Source: JBFJWU01 sp041623475 [NCBI: bacterium] (GTDB lineage: Bacteria > J088). Taken from it: 8,375 bases of DNA. Position numbers and translations under genes: made by a program. This document shows, piece by piece, positions 1 through 6,339 of the stretch (positions within the stretch are counted from its first letter, which is position 1; each line of letters begins with the position of its first letter). The stretch lies in assembly GCA_041623475.1 (NCBI GenBank), contig JBFJWU010000132.1, forward strand, positions 1-8,375. Direction: 5' to 3'. The notes under the pieces are model-generated. The model was not told where the DNA came from and made no database searches. It saw nothing but the letters and a program-made list of their open reading frames with translations.

Positions 1-102
1 CCTGCCGCACCACGCGGGCTTGTGCGCCGCGCGGGTTGGGAGTGGCAGACACCAAGTCAGTTTGGATTAACATAATCGTCCACGGAACAACTGGGGCGTT
101 TG
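1..102. other. Leader region upstream of the MBL-fold gene
   Basis: No gene can be assigned here. Two plus-strand frames close at stops at 68-70 and 73-75, and the third runs on out of frame into the next gene, so a fragment of a preceding forward gene ending near position 70 is possible but unsupported. Bases 6-10 and 22-26 (CGCAC and GTGCG) could pair in a weak 5-bp hairpin with no T-tract, so it is not a convincing terminator. The sequence becomes AT-richer at about 61-90, as expected of a promoter or leader in a GC-rich genome. Confidence 0.4.
71..76 (+). promoter_or_regulatory. Possible -10 box for the MBL-fold gene
   Basis: CATAAT matches the sigma-70 -10 consensus TATAAT at five of six positions and lies in the only AT-rich patch before the gene, 26 bases ahead of the ATG. 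No good -35 hexamer is found at 16-18 bases upstream (the sequence there is close to GACACC). This is a weak prediction resting on one hexamer. Confidence 0.25.
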
Positions 103-1098
103 ATGGCGATTCGATTGGTATTTCTGGGTGTCGCGCTGCTGCTGGGGCAGGGGTGTAATTTGTTTGCCGGGTCGTTTCCGGCGGTGTATGACACACATCT
201 GGCCCCGGCGGGTGATCCGGTTGCGCCGGTGGCGGTGACAGGGACCGCTGATCCGGGGCCGGCGGGGATCTGGTTGTTGTGGTTTGGGACGAATTCGTTT
301 CATATCACGGATGGGCAGACGAGCATCCTGTTTGATCCGTTTGTGTCACGGTACGGGCTGCTGCACGTGGGGCTGCGGCAGTCGATGACGCCGGATGCGG
401 ACCTGCAGCGGCAGTGGCTGGACCGGTTGCAGGGTCCGGCACCGTCGCATATTTTTGTCAGCCACAGCCACTTTGACCACGCCCTGGATGCCCCCGGTTT
501 TGCCCGGGCGTTGTCGGCAACGATTGTCGGATCGGTCAGCACCCGCAATATCGCCATCGGCCACGGTGTTCCCCGGCAGCAGACGATGCTGTTCGAATAC
601 GGGCAGACGGTGACGGTCGGGGCGTTCCAGGTCCGGGCCGTCCCGGCGGTCCACGGCCGGCCGATCCTGGGCTTTGAGCCCTATCCGGGGACGATTGAGC
701 AGCCGGTGCCGGTCGATGCGCCCGCCAATGCGTATCGCACCGGGCAACCATACTCGTATGTCGTCGAACATCCGCTGCTGACAATGATCCTGCACGGTTA
801 CGGCGATGTGCCCCAGGGCCCGTATGCGGGGCTGGATGCCGATGTGCTGTTACTGACGATTGCCGGGCGGCGGGATTACGATGCGTTCCTGGGCGAGTTG
901 CTGCAGGAATTCACGGTCCACACGATCGTGCCGACCCATATCGATAATTTCTTTAAACCCCTGTCCGAGCCGCTGGTCCCGGGCTTTACGGTTGACCTGG
1001 AGGGGTTTTTCGATGCCGTTGCGGCGCGTCCCGAAGGCTTGAAACTGCAGACCCTGCCGGTGGGGGAATACGTGCGTCTGGAGCGCATCCGTCAGTAA
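103..1098 (+). CDS. Exported MBL-fold metallo-hydrolase, probable lipoprotein
   Basis: A 331-residue protein of the metallo-beta-lactamase superfamily, in the UlaG-like / Lactamase_B_2 branch. These are Zn-dependent hydrolases, and the substrate cannot be read from the sequence. Residues 1-18 form a hydrophobic signal segment ending LGQGC, so Cys18 could be lipidated, but Gly and Gln at -3 and -2 make the lipobox imperfect. The domain begins near residue 57. The metal motif HSHFDH lies at 121-126, a further His at 184 (VHGRP), HGYGD at 231-235, where many relatives have the bridging Asp, and the last His at 279 (PTHIDNFF). Start choice: TTG at 100 and ATG at 103 are adjacent and in frame; ATG is preferred because GGGG at 93-96 sits 6 bases before it. 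The gene stands alone on its strand and converges on the toxin gene across 30 bases, with no evident terminator between. The fold is near certain; the function is unknown. Confidence 0.9.
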   Translation: MAIRLVFLGVALLLGQGCNLFAGSFPAVYDTHLAPAGDPVAPVAVTGTADPGPAGIWLLWFGTNSFHITDGQTSILFDPFVSRYGLLHVGLRQSMTPDADLQRQWLDRLQGPAPSHIFVSHSHFDHALDAPGFARALSATIVGSVSTRNIAIGHGVPRQQTMLFEYGQTVTVGAFQVRAVPAVHGRPILGFEPYPGTIEQPVPVDAPANAYRTGQPYSYVVEHPLLTMILHGYGDVPQGPYAGLDADVLLLTIAGRRDYDAFLGELLQEFTVHTIVPTHIDNFFKPLSEPLVPGFTVDLEGFFDAVAARPEGLKLQTLPVGEYVRLERIRQ

Positions 1099-1128
1099 CG
1101 GTTGTTCCTTGCAATCGATCTGACGGGT

Positions 1129-1551
1129 TCAGCCGACCAATTGCCGGGGTGACGTGATGGTCAGGCGCGACCGGCGAAAGTCATTTTCGTTGCGAGTGAC
1201 GACGTATTTGATACCCGCTGCTTCTGCAGCAACAACCTGGAGACCGTCTTCGAAATCCTTCAGTTCGCCCGACAGGGCACTGTCGACGGTTTCTGGTCCC
1301 ATGGGCAAGACATCAACAAATCCACGCAGTTGGGTCAAGGATTTGCGGGCACCGGCGCTGCCACGTACTTTGCGCAGCAGATAGTAGAGGTTGGCAAAGG
1401 TCACGGGTGTCGCAAACGCCTGCCAGCGACCGTCGCCGATCTGGTCGAACAGGTCCTTGGCGAATCGGCCGTGGGGCTCGCGGGCTGTTAACAGGTCGAG
1501 GATGACATCGGTGTCGACCAGGATGCGATTGTCGAGCGGCCTGGCGGGCAT
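1129..1551 (-). CDS. PIN-domain toxin (VapC-like ribonuclease, PIN_3 type)
   Basis: A 140-residue single PIN domain, the usual length of VapC-like toxins, which are Mg-dependent endoribonucleases that cut tRNA or rRNA. The acidic site is visible: VDTDVILDLL at 12-21 gives Asp13 and Asp15 (many relatives have Asn at the second place), DFEDGLQ at 99-105 gives Glu101/Asp102, and VVTRNENDF at 117-125 gives Asp124. The DFEDxLQ and TRNxxDF pair is typical of the PIN_3 group. The ATG follows the antitoxin's TGA with no base between them, and no Shine-Dalgarno sequence is seen before it, so translation is probably coupled to the antitoxin. That would keep the toxin below its inhibitor. The active site looks intact, so the toxin is likely functional. 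GC is lower here than in the efflux genes: 30 of 60 bases in 1201-1260 against 40 of 60 in 2641-2700, compatible with horizontal transfer. The RNA target is unknown. Confidence 0.9.
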   Translation of the reverse strand: MPARPLDNRILVDTDVILDLLTAREPHGRFAKDLFDQIGDGRWQAFATPVTFANLYYLLRKVRGSAGARKSLTQLRGFVDVLPMGPETVDSALSGELKDFEDGLQVVAAEAAGIKYVVTRNENDFRRSRLTITSPRQLVG

Positions 1552-1803
1552 TCAGTCGAACTTGTCGGACAGGTACTGTTCGACCGCCTCGCGGGCATCA
1601 ACGTCGGCCAGTTCGGGCACCGAGCCATACAGGGCTGCGGCGGGGCCAGAGGTCTTGGCGGATTCCCGGTCCCGGTCGACCTCGAGGATGGTCTTGAGCA
1701 GGGCTTCGACGACTCGTGACAGGCTGCTGCCCTGACGCTGTGCGTATTGCTTGGCCGCGGCGACGACGTCGGCATCCAGTTTTAGTGTGAGTTTTGCATC
1801 CAT
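1552..1803 (-). CDS. Ribbon-helix-helix antitoxin, DUF6364-like
   Basis: An 83-residue partner of the PIN toxin that follows it directly. The N-terminus reads as a ribbon-helix-helix DNA-binding unit: beta strand KLTLKLD at 4-10, first helix about 12-24, turn GSSLS at 25-29, second helix about 28-41. The rest, ending EAVEQYLSDKFD, is the acidic/amphipathic tail that in such antitoxins wraps the toxin. The MxxKLTL start and the C-terminal xxYLxxK(Y/F) ending resemble DUF6364-family antitoxins and the length is normal for them. There is only one Met in the protein, at the expected N-terminus, so the start is secure although no Shine-Dalgarno lies before it. The protein presumably represses its own promoter through the GTACGTA elements upstream, alone or with the toxin. 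It lies downstream of the efflux operon on the same strand. Confidence 0.85.
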   Translation of the reverse strand: MDAKLTLKLDADVVAAAKQYAQRQGSSLSRVVEALLKTILEVDRDRESAKTSGPAAALYGSVPELADVDAREAVEQYLSDKFD

Positions 1804-1804
1804 C

Positions 1805-1834
1805 GTACGTATGATTTTAACATCCCGGTACGTA
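1805..1834. repeat. Paired GTACGTA elements, candidate antitoxin operator
   Basis: GTACGTA occurs at 1805-1811 and again at 1828-1834. The TACGTA core is self-palindromic, so each copy is also a small inverted repeat; the second extends to the palindrome GTACGTAC (1828-1835). The copies are offset by 23 bases, about two helical turns, and bracket the candidate -10 box. Ribbon-helix-helix repressors bind such short tandem palindromic sites as pairs of dimers, so this is a plausible autoregulatory operator. The pattern is direct observation; binding is inferred. Confidence 0.5.
1814..1819 (-). promoter_or_regulatory. Candidate -10 box of the toxin-antitoxin operon
   Basis: On the minus strand this reads TAAAAT, five of six matches to TATAAT, in an AT-rich patch (1811-1823) of an otherwise GC-rich gap. 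It ends 10 bases before the antitoxin ATG, so transcription would begin within a few bases of the start codon and the message would be almost leaderless, which agrees with the lack of a ribosome binding site. No good -35 element is present (GCCAAC at 1837-1842). Confidence 0.4.
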
Positions 1835-1860
1835 CGGTTGGCCGGCTGGCGTGGCGGTCG

Positions 1861-3177
1861 CTAGTCGCCCCGCGTGTACATTGCGGCGGCGCGGCGGAGG
1901 TCGGCGGTGGCGGTCAGGACGCCGTATTTGGTGCGGACGTGGTTCAGGCGGGCCTGGGCCAGGGCGACGCGGGCGGCAAAGACGTCCAGCTGGCTGACGC
2001 CGCCGGACTGGAACGCCAGGTTGGTCAGGCGCCGGCTTTCGGTGGCCTGTTCGACGGCGGTGGCGGTGGCGCGCAGCAGTTCCTGCTGTTCCTCGAGCGC
2101 GGCAAAGGCGCGGCGGACGTCCAGTTCGATGCTGAATTCCAGTGCCTGCAGGTCCAGCTGGGCGATCGTCTGTTCGGCGACGGCCTGGTGCTTGAGCCCC
2201 TTGCTGGACAGCCCGTCAAACAGGGTCCAGGAGCCATTCAGGCCCAGGGTCCAGCCGTGCTGGGTGGCCCAGAACGAGTCGGCAAAGCGGACTTTTTCGG
2301 CCCCGTAATCGGCGGACAGGTTGAGGCGCGGCAGGTAGCCGGACCGGGTGCGGTCGATCGATTCGTCGGCGATGTCCAGGCGTGACCGGGCGGCCAGCAG
2401 TTCGGGCCGGTTGGCCAGTGCGGATGCGACCGCCTGGTCCAGGTCGTCCAGGGCCGGGTCACCCAGGCCGACCGATTCGGTGGACGGCTGGGCGAGGCTG
2501 TCGGCGCGGGTGCCCGGGCCGATGGTCTGCAGCAGTTGCAGCCGGGCGATACGGGCGTTGTTGCGGGCGGCGACCAGCGGGGCCTTCTGGTTGGCCAGTT
2601 CGACCTGGGCCCGCAGGACCTCCAGCCGGGATGCGCCGCCGGCATCGCGGCGTTGCTGCACGGCGGCCAGTTCCTGTTCCAGCAGTTGCAGGGTGTCCTG
2701 GTGGACCTGGATCTCGGCCTGGGCGGCCAGGGCGGCAAAGTAGCGGGACTGGACCTGAAAGAGAACACGATTGATGACCGATTCCAGCTCGGCCCCGGCG
2801 GACAGCAGGCGGGTTCTCTCGATCCGGCCGGTGGACCAGACCTGGCCCCCGGCATAAAGGATCTGGGTCAATGTCAGGCGGGCGTTCCAGTTCTGGTCCG
2901 AGCCGAACGTCTCGCCGTCGCGCTCGGGCACCAGGTCGGGATCGATCTGCTGAAAGGCCACGGTCAGTGCCAGGTTGGGCACGATGTGGCCGCGCAGTTC
3001 GGTGATGACGCCCTCTTGCTTTTCGATCCGCTGGCGGGCGGCGTTGATTTCGGGGTTGTTCTGCAGTGTCTGCTGGATCGCCGTGTCCAGGTCCAGGTCG
3101 GTCTGTTGGGCGAACGCCGGTCCCCCGCAGGGGGCCGTGGCCAGGACCAGGGCGGCGATGACGGACCGGGGGCTCAC
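1861..3177 (-). CDS. TolC-family outer-membrane efflux protein
   Basis: A 438-residue outer-membrane factor that would form the trimeric exit duct of the pump encoded just upstream. Residues 1-23 are a Sec signal peptide with a probable cut after AFA; Cys17 is not in a usable lipobox, so unlike OprM-type channels it does not appear lipidated. The mature protein shows the duplicated OEP architecture: beta segments LTLTQILYAGGQVWS at 101-115 and LNGSWTLFDGLSSKG at 313-327, and matching helix motifs at 179-198 (AGGASRLEVLRAQVE...) and 391-410 (SGGVSQLDVFAARVA...). The linker between the halves lies near 220-245. The start is GTG: its first bases overlap the pump's TGA as GTGA. There is no clear Shine-Dalgarno and no other Met until near the C-terminus, so initiation is probably coupled to termination of the pump gene. 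No T-rich hairpin terminator is seen in the 57 bases after the TAG stop. Confidence 0.93.
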   Translation of the reverse strand: MSPRSVIAALVLATAPCGGPAFAQQTDLDLDTAIQQTLQNNPEINAARQRIEKQEGVITELRGHIVPNLALTVAFQQIDPDLVPERDGETFGSDQNWNARLTLTQILYAGGQVWSTGRIERTRLLSAGAELESVINRVLFQVQSRYFAALAAQAEIQVHQDTLQLLEQELAAVQQRRDAGGASRLEVLRAQVELANQKAPLVAARNNARIARLQLLQTIGPGTRADSLAQPSTESVGLGDPALDDLDQAVASALANRPELLAARSRLDIADESIDRTRSGYLPRLNLSADYGAEKVRFADSFWATQHGWTLGLNGSWTLFDGLSSKGLKHQAVAEQTIAQLDLQALEFSIELDVRRAFAALEEQQELLRATATAVEQATESRRLTNLAFQSGGVSQLDVFAARVALAQARLNHVRTKYGVLTATADLRRAAAMYTRGD

Positions 3178-6100
3178 TGGTCGTCGGCCAGGGTTTCGCG
3201 GTTGAACCGATCAAGGACCACATAGACGGCCGGGACGATGACAAAGGTCAGGATCGTACTGACGGACATGCCACCGACGATGGCGATGCCCATCGGGCGG
3301 CGGGCCTCGGCACCGGCACCAAAGCCGATGGCGATGGGCAGGATACCGGCGATGGTGGCAAAAGCGGTCATCAGGATCGGTCGAAATCGGATCCGGGCGG
3401 CCTGCAGCATCGCCGACCGGGCGTCGGCCCCCGAGCGTTTGGCCTGGTTGGCAAATTCAACCAGCAGGATCGAGTTTTTGGTGACAATGCCCAGCAGCAG
3501 GATCAGGCCGATGGTGCTGTACAGGTTAAGGTTCATGGCCGGGATGCGCGGGACGATCCAGTCCAGCAGCTGCGCCCACCAGGCCGGGTCCGGGGCGTAG
3601 TTTGCCATGGCGTAGAACATCGAGCCAAGGCCGTCGACCAGTCCCAGCGCCCAGAGCGCGAACAACGCCCCCAGGAAGCCGAACGGGATCGCGGTCATGA
3701 CCGTGAACGGGTGGACCAGGCTTTCAAACTGGCTGGCCATGACCATATACGTGACCAGGATCGCCAGGAGGATGACGAACAGCGTGTCAGTGCCGGAATC
3801 CTGGAGTTCCTGGGCGTCGCCCTCCCATTCGTAGTGGAAGTCAACGGGCAGGTGTTCGTTAAGGATCTGTTCGGTCCGCTGGATTGCGACGCCGATGGGG
3901 ATGTTCCCCAGGGAGGCCTCGATGGTCGCACTGCGGGCCCGTTTGTGGCGGTAGATGGCGCTGGGTCCGGCGCTTTCGCTGTAGCGGACGACATTGCCCA
4001 GGGGGACCAGCTGCCCGGCATCGTTGCGGATCTGGACGCGTTCGATATCGGATACGGTCGCCCGGGCGTCCTGGGCCAGGTCGACGATGACGTCGTAGGC
4101 CTTGCCGTCACGCTTGACCTCGGACAGGCGACTGCCACCAAAGAGGATCTGCAGGGTCCGCGAGATGTCGCGGACGTTGACCCCCAGGGTCGCGGCCCGT
4201 TCGCGGTCAATCTGCAGGCGCAGTTCGGGTTTGTCCAGTTTGAACTTGGAACGCACGTTATTGAGAAACCCGGCGGCCTGCAGGTGGCCGGCAATCATGT
4301 CGGCGGTGGCCCCCAGGCGTTCCAGGTCCGGATGCTGGAGGACCAGTTCGAACGGCTGCCCGAACCCGCGGCCGATCGATTTGGGCAGCATCAGGAACGC
4401 AAAGGCGCCCTCGACCTCGCCAAAGCTGCGGGCAGCAATGCCCCGGGGACCGGCCAGCAGGTCCTGGGCCGAGCGTTCGCGGTCCGGGTGCAGGCGGACA
4501 AAAATAAATCCCTGGTTGCCCTGGCCGGGCCCGCCACGGGCCAGCGCCACTGCCGAAAAGAAGCCGGCGACTTCGGGCTGGTCGGCGACGATGCCTTCGA
4601 GCTGCCGCATCATGCGGTCGGTATAGGCGGGGGTGGAGCCCTCCGGGGTGATGGCCAGGCCAAACAGGCGGCCCTTGTCCTCGTCGGGCAGGAAGTCCTG
4701 TTCCAGTGTGTTGTACAGCAGGCCGGCAGTGGCGGCCAGCAGCACACCGATGGCCACGGTGCGGCCCGGTCGTGCCAGGGCGCGCTCGAGCACGGCCAGA
4801 TAGTGGTCCTGGAATCGGTTGAGGGTCCGGATAAACCGGCCCGGCGCGGACTTGCCGTCGCCGCTGCGCAGGATCCGCGATGCTGCCATTGGTGTCAGCG
4901 ACAGGGCGACAAAGGTCGAGATGCAGACGGCCCCCGCCAGGGTGACGGCGAATTCGATAAACAGGCGCCCGGCGGTGCTGGTCTGGAATGCCATGGGGAC
5001 AAAGACGGCGACCAGGGCCAGCGTTGTGGCGATAACCGGCATCATGATTTCACGCATGGCGCCGCGGGCGGCGGGGATCGGCTGTTCGCCGTCCTCGACA
5101 TGGCGAAAGACGTTTTCCAGCACAACAATCGAGTCATCGACGACCAGGCCGATGGCCAGCACCAGCGCCAGCATGGTGACGATGTTCAACGAATAGCCAA
5201 AGGCGCTGAGGACCATAAACGTCGCGGCGATCGACACCGGGATACTGAGTGTCGGGATCAAGGTGGCCCGCAGGTTGCCGAGGAACAGGAATACCGTCAG
5301 CACAACCAGGGTGAACGCAGCGGCCAGCGTCAGCCAGACCTGGCGGATCGATTCCTCGACGTACGTTGATTCGTCGTAGGCGACAAACATATTGACGCTG
5401 TCAGGCACCATCGGCCGCAGGCGTTCGACTTCGGCCTTGACCCCGTTGGCGACCTCGACCGTGTTGGCCCGGGACTGGCGGACGATGCCCAGGCCGATGG
5501 TCGGCCGGCCGTTGTAGCGGGCCTTGCCCCGTTCGTCCTCGACCCCGGCGAATGCGGTGCCGACGTCCTGCAGGCGGACAACACGGTCGCCGAATCGACG
5601 CAGGGCCATCTGCTGGAACGCCGCGGCAGTCGAAAACTCGCCGTCGGTCTGGATCACGAATTCGCGGTCGATGCTTTCGATGCGGCCACTGGGCAGTGAC
5701 ACGTTCTGCATCTGCAGGGCGCGTTCGACATCCGGGACCGAAATGTCCAGGGCCGCCATTTTTTCCGGATCCAGGCGAATGCGGACGGCAAACCGTTTGG
5801 CACCGCCAATAAAGATTGAACTGACCCCGGGGACCGTCTGCAGGCGTTCCTGCAGCAGGTTTTCGGCCAGCGCGGTCAGTTCGACCTGTTCCATCTGGTC
5901 CGAATAGGCGGCGACCCACATGATCGGGCGGGCGTCGGCGTCCTGTTTGGCGACCACCGGGTCGTCGACGTCCTCGGGCAGGCTGCCACGGATCCGGCCG
6001 ACGCGGTCGCGCACGTCCTGGGTGGCAACGTCAATGTCACGGTCCAGGCTGAAGCGCAGGGTGACATTGCTGCGGGACTCGCGGCTTTCCGACGACAGCA

Positions 6101-6335
6101 GCTTGATACCTTCGACACCGTTGACGGCGGCTTCGATGCGTTCGGTGATTTCGGTTTCGACGACATCGGGGCTGGCACCGGGATAGATGGTCGTAACCGT
6201 GACGATTGGTGGATCGATGTCGGGCAGTTCGCGGATCGGTAACCGGCCCATGCTGACCAGGCCAAAGACCACGAGCGCCAGGTTCAGCATGACGGCCAGG
6301 ACCGGCCTGCTGATGCTGATCTGTGGCAGGTTCAA
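3174..6335 (-). CDS. RND efflux pump, inner-membrane permease (HAE-1 type)
   Basis: A 1053-residue proton-driven exporter of the AcrB/MexF superfamily, close to the family's normal length. The N-terminus (ISISRPVLAVML, TM1) is followed by a periplasmic loop with LPDIDPPIVTVTTIYPGA at 37-54. TM2-TM6 span about 331-485, a second periplasmic loop runs about 545-845, and TM8-TM12 follow. The proton relay is intact: Asp400 and Asp401 in GLVVDDSIVV (TM4) and Lys953 in GIVTKNSILLVEF (TM10). Substrates cannot be predicted; drugs, solvents or other amphiphiles are typical. Oddity: about 35 extra residues (900-934, bases 3534-3638), including MFYAM and PAWWAQLLDW, sit in the periplasmic loop between TM9 and TM10, where AcrB has only a short turn. 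The start is TTG, 4 bases after the adaptor's TGA; GAGG at 6348-6351 lies 12 bases before it. No in-frame ATG lies just upstream and the next Met is inside TM1. It overlaps the TolC gene by 4 bases. Confidence 0.97.
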   Translation of the reverse strand: MNLPQISISRPVLAVMLNLALVVFGLVSMGRLPIRELPDIDPPIVTVTTIYPGASPDVVETEITERIEAAVNGVEGIKLLSSESRESRSNVTLRFSLDRDIDVATQDVRDRVGRIRGSLPEDVDDPVVAKQDADARPIMWVAAYSDQMEQVELTALAENLLQERLQTVPGVSSIFIGGAKRFAVRIRLDPEKMAALDISVPDVERALQMQNVSLPSGRIESIDREFVIQTDGEFSTAAAFQQMALRRFGDRVVRLQDVGTAFAGVEDERGKARYNGRPTIGLGIVRQSRANTVEVANGVKAEVERLRPMVPDSVNMFVAYDESTYVEESIRQVWLTLAAAFTLVVLTVFLFLGNLRATLIPTLSIPVSIAATFMVLSAFGYSLNIVTMLALVLAIGLVVDDSIVVLENVFRHVEDGEQPIPAARGAMREIMMPVIATTLALVAVFVPMAFQTSTAGRLFIEFAVTLAGAVCISTFVALSLTPMAASRILRSGDGKSAPGRFIRTLNRFQDHYLAVLERALARPGRTVAIGVLLAATAGLLYNTLEQDFLPDEDKGRLFGLAITPEGSTPAYTDRMMRQLEGIVADQPEVAGFFSAVALARGGPGQGNQGFIFVRLHPDRERSAQDLLAGPRGIAARSFGEVEGAFAFLMLPKSIGRGFGQPFELVLQHPDLERLGATADMIAGHLQAAGFLNNVRSKFKLDKPELRLQIDRERAATLGVNVRDISRTLQILFGGSRLSEVKRDGKAYDVIVDLAQDARATVSDIERVQIRNDAGQLVPLGNVVRYSESAGPSAIYRHKRARSATIEASLGNIPIGVAIQRTEQILNEHLPVDFHYEWEGDAQELQDSGTDTLFVILLAILVTYMVMASQFESLVHPFTVMTAIPFGFLGALFALWALGLVDGLGSMFYAMANYAPDPAWWAQLLDWIVPRIPAMNLNLYSTIGLILLLGIVTKNSILLVEFANQAKRSGADARSAMLQAARIRFRPILMTAFATIAGILPIAIGFGAGAEARRPMGIAIVGGMSVSTILTFVIVPAVYVVLDRFNRETLADDQ

Positions 6336-6339
6336 GGGG

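Noticed and set aside
1838-1851. GC-rich near-inverted repeat (around GGCCGGCTGGC) as terminator of the efflux operon
   Set aside because: The arms pair poorly and no T-tract follows on the minus strand.
2536-3225. 229-residue open frame on the plus strand
   Set aside because: Antisense to the TolC-family gene, repetitive Gly/Leu/Gln composition and no plausible domain; the opposite strand has clear signal peptide and OEP motifs.
3711-5369. 552-residue open frame on the plus strand
   Set aside because: It lies wholly opposite the RND pump gene, has a low-complexity Gly/Gln/Asp-rich composition and no recognisable domain; it is the antisense by-product of GC-rich codon use.
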